A DNA stretch of 64,000 nucleotides. Source: Onchocerca volvulus. Its lineage: Eukaryota; Nematoda; Chromadorea; Rhabditida; Onchocercidae. Each line of letters begins with the position of its first letter. The first letter of the stretch is position 1. The notes beneath the pieces are model-generated. The model saw only the letters and a list, made by a program, of their open reading frames with translations, did no database searches and had not been told where the DNA came from. Of this stretch, positions 11,346 to 22,854 are shown one piece after another. The position numbers and the translations under genes were made by a program. The stretch covers positions 13,765,113 through 13,829,112 of the forward strand of contig HG738140.1 of NCBI GenBank assembly GCA_000499405.2, in the 5' to 3' direction.

Positions 11346-14300
11346 TAAATAGTGAAGGACAAGTGTGCAAATATGCTTCACTAGTAAAGCAACATCATAG
11401 ATAATTAGATCGTTTCTCTCTTTTTGTTATTGGGGGAGGAAAATAAAAAAAACGGAATATGTGGAGTTGCGATAAATATGCTCTTTGATCTTATTACCAC
11501 GATGACTTTTTCGATATTTGAGTAAAAAAAAAAAAAAAGAAAAACGGCAAAAACTGGAATAAATCAACTTGAAGCTAACAGCATATTTCGTGGATTTTTA
11601 GATAGAAAAGAAAAAGATAAGAAAATAAGAGGAATGAAGAAGAAAAAGAAATGTTAAAAATGAATCTCGAAAATGTAATTGTTATTATGTTACGAAGATG
11701 CTCAAGTTCTTTTTTTTTTTTTTTGGAAATGAGAAAAAAAAAAGTAACAACCAATTTCTCCCTATCTAAAACATTTTCGACGATTCACAATATCTCAAAA
11801 AAATTTTTTCTCTCTCTCCTTTTCTATATCTCTTTTTCTCTTCATGTTTGTAAAACAATCATTTCGGAAAAAGAATAGATTAGAAAATTAAGTGCTATTT
11901 GAGAAAAACATAATAATAAGAGAAATGAATCATTAATATATACATGACAAAGCTGGAACTTATTAAACAACTGTTGCTTTAATTAATTGATAAGCTGATG
12001 AAAGTTTTAAATAATCGATAAGCTATTAAATCAGAAAGAGAAAACACTGATAAAATGGAGGAATAATAATATATTTGTATAGTAACCACATTTTATCAGT
12101 TCACAACATGAGCCATCTTTCTCTAATTCCCTTAAATCTCTTTTTGAAAAAATGAATAAAAGTTTTTGATACTTCAAAATATGGACAAAAATCGATATTC
12201 ACATCAATATTTTCATAATAATTGAAGCTTAACTATTGCCTTCAAAGCATACTTTGAAAAAAAAAAAAAAAAAAAGGAAAAGGAAATAACGATCATTCAT
12301 GAATAACAGTCAACTGATACCAGTTCTCTCTATTCATCATTTTTTTTTTTTTTTTTTTCTAACCTACTGTTGAAGAAGGGTAGTAAACAGAAAATTTCAT
12401 TTTTATTGTGATTCCATAATTATAAAACTGAAAAAAAAAATAATATAAAATTCAACAGTAAGTAAAAAATATATTTTATCTTCTCTAAGAAAATAAAAAT
12501 TCATTGATTGATTTTGAAATAACTTCAAAAGAATTAGAAGCTGAAAATATGAGATGTTTTATTGCTCATCGTGAAAATTTTCAAGTATTTCTCTATGCAA
12601 AGACGTGAAAATTTTAAAAGTATACACAAATTTGAAATGGAATAGAATTTCATCACGCCAAAATTTTTAGGATATCTTTTTTAATTTATATATAAAATCT
12701 TCGAATAGCCTTTTTTTTTTTTCAAACTTTATACGGAAAATTTTTAAATAATTTTTTAACTTGTATGCAAAATTACTGTCTTGTAAATATGAAAAAAAGT
12801 GAATACAATTAGCCATTCCGTATGCAAAAAATAAATACGCAAACAAAATGTACGTAAATCATTTATGTCTTACATCAATTTATACTAATATAATTTCTTG
12901 CAAAATTCCAGACATACTTGTCATATAAGCTACTTATGTATATATGTTTCAAAACATTTTTGATTATTTATTTACATCTTAAATAGATATTTTACAGCAA
13001 TCATATATCATCGTAAAAGCTATAAACTCCAATTTGATTTAAAAATTGGCAAATTCTCACAAAAGTTACTCCTACCATTGAAATATATACTTCGAAATTT
13101 CCTATTTAACAAAATGAGGAAATTTTAAAATTTCATTTCATTTTATATCCGATATCATTTCCTTTTAATTCCGTACTTTATGAACAATTATTCTCCATTT
13201 TTGTCTTTCATCGAAAATATCTTTAGTCGATTCAATAATCGATATATTACGCACTTCTTTTTTTGGATAGATAACAAAAATTACACTGAAGTTTTTGAAC
13301 AAAAATCTTCATTAATTATTCAAGAACTAAAGTATTTGTTTTTTTTCTATTCGATCAGAATTTCTATAATAAGTTACTTAAACTAAAATTTCAAGTTAGA
13401 TTAAGAAAAATTAATCGGAAGCATTTCATAACTATAAAATACAAGCCTAAGCATAACTTTTTTCTTCACTCCCATCTTTCTTCCATCCCGGAATAGATAA
13501 AATTGATGATGATGAAAATGGAACTTATTTAATGACTCGTTTTATAGAGAAAATTTTAATTTCCCAAAGTCATACCATTAAATCATCCGAATCTATCAGC
13601 TCCTCTTCTTTTTTCATTTTCTTTTTTTTCTCTTTTTCTATCCTTTCCCGCTATTCCTTCGATTATTTTGTGCGATGTGCAATCTTTTTCTTTCCTTTTA
13701 TTCCCGATTCTCTTCAATTGCACTATATTCCATTAATGTCATTTTGAAATTTAAACTGAAAAAAAAAAATTTTAAATGGAGGATTATTGAATAAAAGAAA
13801 GAGAAAAATGAGAAATTCTTTATTAGAGCGATATGGAAAAGTTTCGCAACAAATTTATTAAAAAATTTTTGCAAATTTAGTAAATTAATAAGTTGTTCAT
13901 TTGTAGTAAAAACTTACCAACTGAATCAAAATTTATCAAAATTTTTGATAATTGAATAATCAGAAAAAATTCTCCTTTGTTCTTTTGAACAAATTTTTTT
14001 CAACTTAGAAAAGCAATGGGAAGATATTTCAATTTTCACTTGTACAATAAGAGGAATGAAAATTTTGTAACAAAATAACTGCTTAAAAAGAATGATAATT
14101 GAGTGGGAGATTTCATATTAGAGTGATTAATTTTTGATCAATATTTCAGTTCAAATGAATTCAAAGTAAAGAATAAAAAAGTGCAGTTTTAGGTTAATTT
14201 TTATCTATCAAAAATTCGATTAAAAGAAAGGAAATGAAAGAAAAAACGAATGAAATAAATATTATTGCTTAATAGAATTAAAATTGATGGTATCATTAGC

Positions 14301-14911
14301 ATCGATTCTCTTGATCGTTATGCTAAATAACAGAAACCTAATATATACATTATGTAAATAAAAAAATAAGTAAATAAAAAATTCTTTTTGAATATTTAGA
14401 ACAAAAATAAACTAAACACTGAAAAAAAAAAATCGAACGAAATGAGAAAAATTATTTTTTCAAAAATATTTTTTAAAATTTTCGAAAATTTTGAAAGACG
14501 AAGAAAAAATAGTACATGAAAAAAAAAAAAACAAAAAAAGAAAAACAAAAGAACAAAAAAAAAGTATTTGCACAAATATTTTTAATGGAACTGAATCACC
14601 AGTAATTTTTAAAATGATTCAAGAACTAAGGTATGAATGATATACTATTGTAATGAAAAGAAATGAATCATTTGAAATTAAGGATTTTTTGAATTTCTTA
14701 AATTTCATACTTTATACTACATTATGCTTTTTTTCATGCAAATACCGCGGTTCACTTTAATTTGCTATTTTAATTCAGAATTCTGGATTAAATTTGTAAA
14801 TGCTACAAATTATAACAAATCTTTAATATTTCCCAGATCATTTCATTCATTCACTCTTTTTAATTTGCTGATTAGATAGAATGATTTTTTTCAATAACTC
14901 AAATACTTCCC

Positions 14912-15046
14912 CTTCAATATTTTTATGAAAATTTGATAAATTTTATTGATCAAAACCTTCAATATTTTTATGAAAACTGGATAAATTTTACTGATCAAAA
15001 TCTTCAATATTTTTATGAAAATTTGATAAATTTTATTGATCAAAAA
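14912..15046. repeat. 45-bp tandem repeat, 3 copies
   Basis: Units at 14912-14956, 14957-15001 and 15002-15046 share CTTCAATATTTTTATGAAAA, then TTGATAAATTTTATTGATCAAAA. Copies 1 and 3 are nearly identical and copy 2 differs at a few bases. Confidence 0.92.
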
Positions 15047-16799
15047 TTAAACACATTTCCGAACCAAGTGAGCCATTTTTTTTAGATTTTTCTAAACTTC
15101 AAATGCAATGCGATGAAGTTAATGATGGATGGAAGTGGAAGTGAAAAATAAAAAAAAAAAAAAAAAGGAAATCAAATTCGAAAATTTCGAGAATTATTCC
15201 GAACATTCAAACAGCATTACTTTTTACTGAATGATATTAAATGAACAAAGTGAAGTTGAAACTTTTCTCATCTATTGCTTAAATTTTTATTTATCCCTTT
15301 ACTTTTATCATATTTCTCAAAATTTTTCAGAAACATTTAATCTTTCATTTTCTTTTTTTCCTTTGCTAGAATTAATTCTGCAATTTGCAACTTTTAATTG
15401 ATCAAAAGTCTTCTTATAACAGTTTTTTCCAAAATAAAAGAGCCATAGTTTTTCAAATACAAAAAATTAAGCAAGATTAAATTTGAAGTCAAATTAAATT
15501 GAAAAACATCGAAAGTCTACCACTTATGATAGTTTTTTCTGAACTAAAATTATCATATTTTTTCGGATGCGAAAAAATAACAAAATTAAAATCAAAATAA
15601 AGTAGAAACTGAAAGACAAAGAAAATTTTTCATTTATGATAAACTTTTTCAATATTTCAAAATAGAAAGAAAGTACCAACATATAACGATGTCTTCTTAT
15701 CTTCGTCTTCATATTTGACTATCGACGAAAGAAAAAAGAATGTTTCAGTTTTATTTATCATTCATTCATTAATTTAATTTTCCAATTCAGTTTTATTTCA
15801 TTTCAAATTTAATTACACCTGTTTTTTTCGTAAACATAATAAGATAAGCATAATTCCATAAAACAAGCACAATTTTTGGACGGAAAAAATAAGCAAAATC
15901 AAATTTGAAATGAAATAAAACTGATTTAAAAAATTAAATGAATGAATGAAGGATGAAATAAAAATGAAGCATTCTTCTTTCTTTCATCCATGTTGGGATA
16001 CGAGACAAAAGTAAGAAGACGTCATTAATTGTTGGTACTTTCTTTTCATTTTGAAATATTGACATAATGGTGAAAAAAAAAGGAAAAAAAGTAGTGAATA
16101 AATTTTTAAATAATTTCTTTCTCTAATATTATCAACAATAATTAACACGACAATATTAGGAAAATAAATGGATTGAATTTTTTGAAAAATCAACGACTGC
16201 TACTAGAAGCGACGAAAAAGATGAGTCAGAATTTCGAAAAAAAAAATTTTTTTTTTTGGAATTTGCAATTTTTTCTTTTTTTTTTCAAGCAAATCAAGTT
16301 TTCAGCTGTTCGAAGATTATGAAAAAAAATAAAAGCAGAAATGATTTGAGAAATGATGAAAATAAATTTTAGTAAAGATAAATAAGCAAAAAATTATATT
16401 AAGAAGAAATGTAAGATAATAAATAAACGAAGATAAAATTAGGTGCACGGCTGATAAATAAATATTAATAATATGTTAGCAATAAACAACTAAATGAATG
16501 TAAATAAACAAAAATCAATCGTAAATAAAATCACTAATTATTGTTAATATTCTTTATATATCATTTCACAGTTTTTTGGAATTCCATTAACAAAACAACA
16601 CAGTATTAGCAAAACGATTTATTATTATTATTTATTACTATTATTGCGTACTTTCATTTCAAATAATTGGAAAAACCAAGCATGCTTTTTTCCTTGAAAA
16701 AAAAAAAAAAAAAAAAAGAAACTGATATTGCCAGCTAGTATCTGATATAAAACATAAAATTATAGATTATTCTGCGAATATGTATTAATTAGAGAGATT

Positions 16800-17410
16800 T
16801 GTCGTGAATTTTTCTCAATTGTGGAGAGTGATGTCGATCAATAGCCAGATATCATCAGTATGTCTAGACAGTTTGATTGTTGAGTTAATCGATCAGCTTC
16901 CAAAAATCCGCTGATTGAACTGCAGTCAAATTGTGTCGAGTTGAAATCGATTGGATTGAGTTAGTGTGTTGAGTTTGCTTGAGCTTCTGTTGTGTTGAAT
17001 CGAGTTGATTTGGGTTATCGAGAAGTTGATTTGTAGCACAAACGTATCTCAAACTTGGGTAACTAAACCTTTATTACGAAATATTGATAACACAACTACG
17101 AATAAAACCATTACAATACCAGTCATATCAACAATTCTAATGCTGATACCAGAACCCAGAAGGAACAGGGACTAAAACAATCACGATCTATTGAATCGCC
17201 GTTGTGATATCCCTTTAAAATGATGCTATGCTCAGGACTACACTTATTTATAGAGAGAGGACATAAGTTTGATCTATAATGAGGAGCCATTATTAGTACA
17301 TGAGAGCACGTGCTTTTATTGGCGGGTAAACTAGACCACAGTATTTGAATTATTGATCGCACATCAAAATAACAATTCAGAAAGACAAAAATGATTGAAT
17401 TAAACAATTG
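16800..17410 (-). mobile_element. Probable solo LTR of a BEL/Pao-like element
   Basis: The plus strand starts TGTCGTGAATTTT and continues with a GAGTTGAATCGAGTTGATTTGG-like tract, resembling the LTR end at 612. Read on the minus strand there is a TATAAATAAG box near 17,243-17,252 and an AATAAAGG polyadenylation signal near 17,067, in the order expected for an LTR. The block is visibly less AT-rich than its surroundings. No primer binding site or gag lies next to it, so it is interpreted as a solo LTR. The outer end is uncertain, and I could not find a clear target-site duplication to match AGATT at 16,795-16,799. Confidence 0.55.
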
Positions 17411-18353
17411 ATATCACGAAATCTCTCGGAATTTCCGACATAAGTATTGAAGATATCTTGCATATGATAAAAGGACGTGGAAAGAATTCCGAAAATGGTT
17501 GTATTTATTCCACTCAATACACATATTGTGAAATCAGTTCTGTTTTTGTTTGGTTCAAATTTTAACTTAAAAATTTTCTTGGTTTAATTTGAATTCAAAA
17601 TAATCAAATATATCATTATGTAATCAACCTTTGTTAATCATCTATATGTAGTATGCTGTCTTTGATTCCAAACTGGTATAACGAACAATATCTCCTTAAA
17701 AATATGGAATTTTGAATTTTGATCATCATCATAACTGAGATAATATGAGCAGTTTATGTTGGGAATTTTCGGAAACTTCTCAGGAAATATGTTGACCAAC
17801 GAATGCAGAAGATCGACAATGAATACCTTTACTCAGCACTAATTACATAATTAGACAAAAATCAGTTTATCGAGAATACGAAAAATAAAATAAAAAATAT
17901 TTTCCTTAGCGAAGCAGGAGCAGCAGAATACCGGGCTGGTTGGTTGTCGAGTCCAAAGGAAAAATACTGACCTTTGTTAATAAAGATCCTTTAGGGGAAA
18001 AGGGGAGAGGTTTAGCGGAGAGGAGAGGTGTGGATGGGCGTATTTTAACAAGGAACAATAACCTAAGCGTGAGTAACAAAATCTTATCATGAAAGCTGAA
18101 GCGTGGGAGAAAGGAGACAAAGGTGAGGGTTGGAAATGTACTTAGTGATGGGGTGGAAGATGAAATTTATAAGTGATGAATCGCAATTTATATAATATTC
18201 TTGCATATATTTATGCCATGATTTGCTTCGTTTTCCCGACAATTTAAGCTAAAATTTGTGAAATATAGACGAAAATTTTATTTCAGTGAAAATATTCACA
18301 GTTGCGCAATTTTTTTAAAAAGAAATTTTTTTTTTCAGTTAAAAATAACTTCA

Positions 18354-18488
18354 TCAATTCTTGCTGTAATTGTCCATTTCGCTCTTTTGGTGGTTTTCAG
18401 TTTGTAAAATAGAACTTTGACTTAAAACTCGAGCTTGCATCTTCTGAGGTGCAACTGCCTGGCTTTGTTTCATTTGTTTGCACTTCTT
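18354..18488 (-). CDS. Possible small exon with two overlapping open frames
   Basis: This 135-base minus segment follows an acceptor-like CCAG and is open for 44 codons to a TGA. It gives a basic, Gln/Ser-rich peptide with a C-x3-C start (K-K-C-K-Q) and a TENHQKSEMDNYSKN end. The overlapping frame from an ATG at about 18,516 is also open for 39 codons (MDRGATTMPEEV...). Base composition is clearly higher in GC than the surroundings, as in exons. No partner exon or family was recognised, so it may be a last exon, a small gene or chance. Confidence 0.27.
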   Translation of the reverse strand, partial: KKCKQMKQSQAVAPQKMQARVLSQSSILQTENHQKSEMDNYSKN

Positions 18489-21400
18489 CTGGCATGGTTG
18501 TAGCACCGCGGTCCATTATTTTAACAGACGAAATTGCTTTCGCATAAGTCTTTTTTTTTAAATTCTTCCTTTTTTCCTACATAAATATCTCGATTTTACA
18601 TAACTGAAAACAGAATTCAAGTAAAAATGTTTAAAATAAGTAAAAATTTTTATTTTATTTTGCAAATATTCAATGAAATGATTGGATCGAAATTAAATAA
18701 AACAAAACAATAAATTTTCCTTAATTTTTTGTTTTTTTTTTCCCTTTTTTTATTCTTTATTTACGAACGAAAATTGTTCTGACAGTTCGTTTTAAATTTT
18801 TTAATTAATCCAAATTTTGAACTTATGGTAACTTTACTGTAAAAACTATTCAATTATAAATAATATTAATAAAAATCAGCATGAAATTTCAATTCAGCCT
18901 AAAATTTAGTAAAATAAAAATGTTATGAACTATTATCAATAATTATGTATGAACAAGTTAAGTATGATTTTAACTTTAAAAAAGATTCAAATTGTACTTA
19001 TTCGACACTCGGCGATAATAATTACTAATCTAATTGATATAGCATTTATGAATCAATTAATGTCTATTTTTGTTCAACAATATTTCTATAAAAATCCCTT
19101 AATCAGATTTCTGAATCTGGCAAAATTCCAAAAAACGAACTTGATAAGTTTCCAGATCAATGATAGCAATAGTCGCAACATCTGCGCTTACTTCTTATTA
19201 CTTGGATGATTTATCGTCATACCTGAAATTTTATGTAAACATCTTACAAGGACGAAAGGGAAAGAAAATCTGACGCAAAATCCTTAGTCAATTTTGGATT
19301 ATTGAATTGAAGTTATTCAGAAATCATGCAGTGATTGAAATTAAATAATTAAGTAGCTTAATTGAGTGCCTATTTCATTGGATTTTAAAAAGTATTCCAT
19401 CCAAACATGGAATTTATGTGTAAAATAATCAATAAATTTCATTTTATTTCCATTACAGAAAATTTTTAGTTCCAAGTGAATTACCAAGTAAATACCAAGC
19501 AGCTTGTTTGCTTGTAAGAAATGATTAATATTTTCAGCATTCAAAGAGAAACAATTGTTTCATCATTAATTAATTATTCTAAGAGTGCTTCAAGAGATTA
19601 ACAAATGTTATTCTCTTCTAGAGAATAAGAATTGATAACAAATTTAGAAGTTTTAAACACTTTTGAGCAAAAATTAAGAAAATTTAAATTCAACGTTTTT
19701 AAAAAAAATCGAACTGGTGGCTTTTGCATGCAGCAACATTCAAATAAGCCGTAAATTGAATATTTAATTATAAACTTGCTAGATAATATGAATATTTAAA
19801 AACATTGGAAACTAATAAATGAGAATTGCTTTTAAAGTTCAACGGAGATGAATAAAAATAAAGATAATAAACAAAAATTATTGCTTATTTTTGCTGTAAT
19901 AAATGAGTAAGAAAAACATTTCGAATTGAATATTCATAAATAAAACGTATCAAATATTTAAATAATTATATAAATAAATATAATCTAAAACATATATTGG
20001 ATCTCAAATTGCACGAGTAAATCATTTGAGGTTTGCGAATTTTACGGTGCAAGAGGCAGTGCTGCGAAAAAAGAATGAATTTTAAATTTAATTTAGCAAT
20101 TCAAATTCGACTCTTCAGTAATTCATATTTTCTTACCATAAAATGAAACTATTATTCTCCATAAAAATGACTGCTTTATCATTTTCTTTTTTTTATTGGA
20201 ATCATTAGATCAGTGAAGATGAAAATATTTGCTTTAAAAATTGAATTTATTAAACGACAAGAGAATATTCCTAAAATCTTGATTATTTGAAGATTTATCT
20301 TATTTTTTTTGTTAGAATTTTGATTTGAACTGAAAATTGAAATTTAATTTTGGAATCGTAAGCGATAATTGTGAGAATTTTAATTATAATTTGATTTGAA
20401 AAAAATGATGAAATTCTCAAAGAAAAAGAAACAAACCTATATTTAGTAAAATATGCGTAAGTGATAAATAAATTTTGTTAACAAAAAGGAAATTTGTCAT
20501 GAAACTTAGGAAACGCATGAAGCAAGTCAATAAATATAATTAAATAAAGCGAGAAATTTTTGATTGAAAAGCATTGTCTTATTTTATTGTTAGAATTTCA
20601 ATTCAATTTGAAAATTAAAATTTAATTGTGAAATTTGTAAATTTGAGAATTTTAATTGTAGCTTTATTTTAAAAAATCATAAAATCATAAAATAGTAAAA
20701 ATTTCTTTTTACTCCCATCAAAAAAAGAAGCCTCATAGTCTCGTTGCACAAAAATCATTTAAATTGAAATTTTACGTTTAAATTAATTTTATTTGCATTA
20801 TTTCCAATTGTGAAATATAAATAATATCATCACTCTATCAAACTTAACATGCATACATGAATTATTGGAACTTTTTTGTTTGATAGAAGGAATAGATAAT
20901 GAAGAAATAAATATGATATTTTGTGATTAAATTTGAAAATTGCATAAAAATCTTGTGAAAAAAACAAACTACATAATAATATTTCTGTTATTCGATTCAA
21001 CTGAAATAAAATTAATTTTTGATTTCTTATTTGGCGATCATATAATGTGTTAAGATTGAAATACATTGACTAGAATGCTAATGATATGAAAGAAAATGAA
21101 TTTAGTATCAATCAGCGAATAAAAATTTTGATCATTTATTGTTAACGACTTGACAAATGCAACCTTTTTTTCAACTTCATTTGCAAACATTGGAAAATTA
21201 CCAATGTGTACTTTGTTTTATTTATATTACTCATTTATTATAACATGAATCGCAAGAAAAACTTCAAAATTATTATCATTGATAATATTTTCGGATTTAT
21301 TAACTTAAATTCTTTATTTGAATTTCTTTACATGCATGGCCATTGTTGTCAAGATTTACTGATTTACTTTTAATTCATTTGCCTCTATCCCGCTTAAACA

Positions 21401-22754
21401 TACCTAAAATCATTCAGTAATACTTACAAAAAGTAATTTTTTTTCGTTTACTTTAAACAGGTTTGTTTTAAACAAGCATTTATGCTTGAACTTAAAGTAT
21501 AAATGCTTGTTTGGTTTATTTTAAGCAAATTAATGTTTTTGGATTGAATTATGTTTTTTCAAAATAATTTTTAGCATTGTTAGAATAGCAATTACTAACT
21601 GACTACAAAATTTAAATTTAATTCCTAGTCAAAATAACAGAAATAGAGAAAACTATTTAATTGGTTTTTTATTTGATAATTAAACGTTAACATTTTTTTA
21701 TTTTTAAGCATTAAATGATGTAGTCATTTAATTTACTTTATTTGCTTGTTTAAAACGGAGCATTTAAACTTGAACTTAAAACTTTTCAGGAGTGATGATT
21801 TCGAAAATTCTCAATTGTTTCATTTTTTTTCTTTTAATTCAAATCTAAAATCGATTATTTCCTTCGAATTTCTAAAAATTGCTATTCTTTTTTTCTTTTT
21901 TATATAATAAATTCATCAAATAATGAGATGTAATTATTGCACATGCATAACTTATTCAGGTTAATAGACAGGGAAAAAGGTACCGGAGAGGAGAATAATG
22001 CGAGAAAAAAGAGATACGAATAGATCGATAAATTTTTTATCATTTCTTTTTTAACGAAACAAGCATTAAAATCATAATATTGAACAAGTAACTCCCCCGC
22101 TTTCCTGCTTCTCCTGGTTTGAATAGCAGTTTTGAAAAGAAAAAAAGCAAATTTAATTATTCTTGCAATTATGAAATTTTTTCAAAAAACTGAAACTTAA
22201 CAGTACATTCATTACGAATAATTGATCCTAGTCACTCTTAAAGAATAGTTAATGGCAAGAAGAAAATCAGTTGGGTATAGTTTAATTAGATTTTAATTTC
22301 AAGATATATTTGTTTAAAAATGTAATTTTTGACTTGAAAAAAAAAAAAAAAAGAAAGAAAATATGTTTTTTTATATGTTCCAGTTAACGAAATATCGGGA
22401 TTTTTTTATTAGCTTTATTTACGATTTTCAGGAGAAAACTATTAAAATTAAAATTACTTGAAATTTCGGAAAAAATAAAACAATAATACGTGTAATTTAT
22501 TTTATAATTTGATATTACAACATGTAAAAAACAATAATGAATCAATTGTGCAACAATTAAATGGAAATGTGAAGATAAATAAAGTTTGGACAAATGCAAA
22601 CACGACTGAATGAATATTTGTTTCTTGATAAATCGAATACTTGATCAACTATTGTATCTTTTAAAAGAATTTAATAAAAGAATTTAATAAAACTCTAATT
22701 TCTCTTTTTTTTTCTTTTCCCCTTTTAATTTTTTATCATATAAGCATACATTTC

Positions 22755-22790
22755 ACTAGTATCTACACTAGTATCTACACTAGTATCTAG
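22755..22790. repeat. 12-bp tandem repeat, 3 copies
   Basis: ACTAGTATCTAC is repeated three times (last copy ends TAG). It is short and of no evident function. Confidence 0.9.
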
Positions 22791-22854
22791 CATAAATGAT
22801 GAATGATTATGCATAAGTGATGATAATAACCGTATAAATACTTTTAAGAATCAC

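Larger units (their letters stand above)
9302..16799. other. Gene-poor AT-rich tract upstream of the CLIC-like gene
   Basis: No exon chain could be built on either strand. The tract holds the alternating CATATG/CGTG repeat, two minisatellites (listed separately), many A and T homopolymers (for example 12,257-12,275, 12,340-12,358, 15,149-15,166 and 16,698-16,718) and short frames rich in Phe, Lys and Ile. The part next to 9301 should contain the CLIC promoter, but no defined element was recognised. Confidence 0.55.
17411..22854. other. Gene-poor AT-rich tract
   Basis: Mostly A/T-rich sequence with degenerate inverted and direct repeats of AAATTTAAATT-like text. A purine-rich, higher-GC patch lies at about 17,910-18,170 and a possible exon at 18,354-18,488 (listed separately). 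A 12-base tandem repeat is at 22,755-22,790. No gene was identified otherwise. Confidence 0.5.

Noticed and set aside
11148..11381. 77-codon minus-strand STHSFTL repeat frame
   Set aside because: Generated by the 21-bp minisatellite; no flanking exon or start context.
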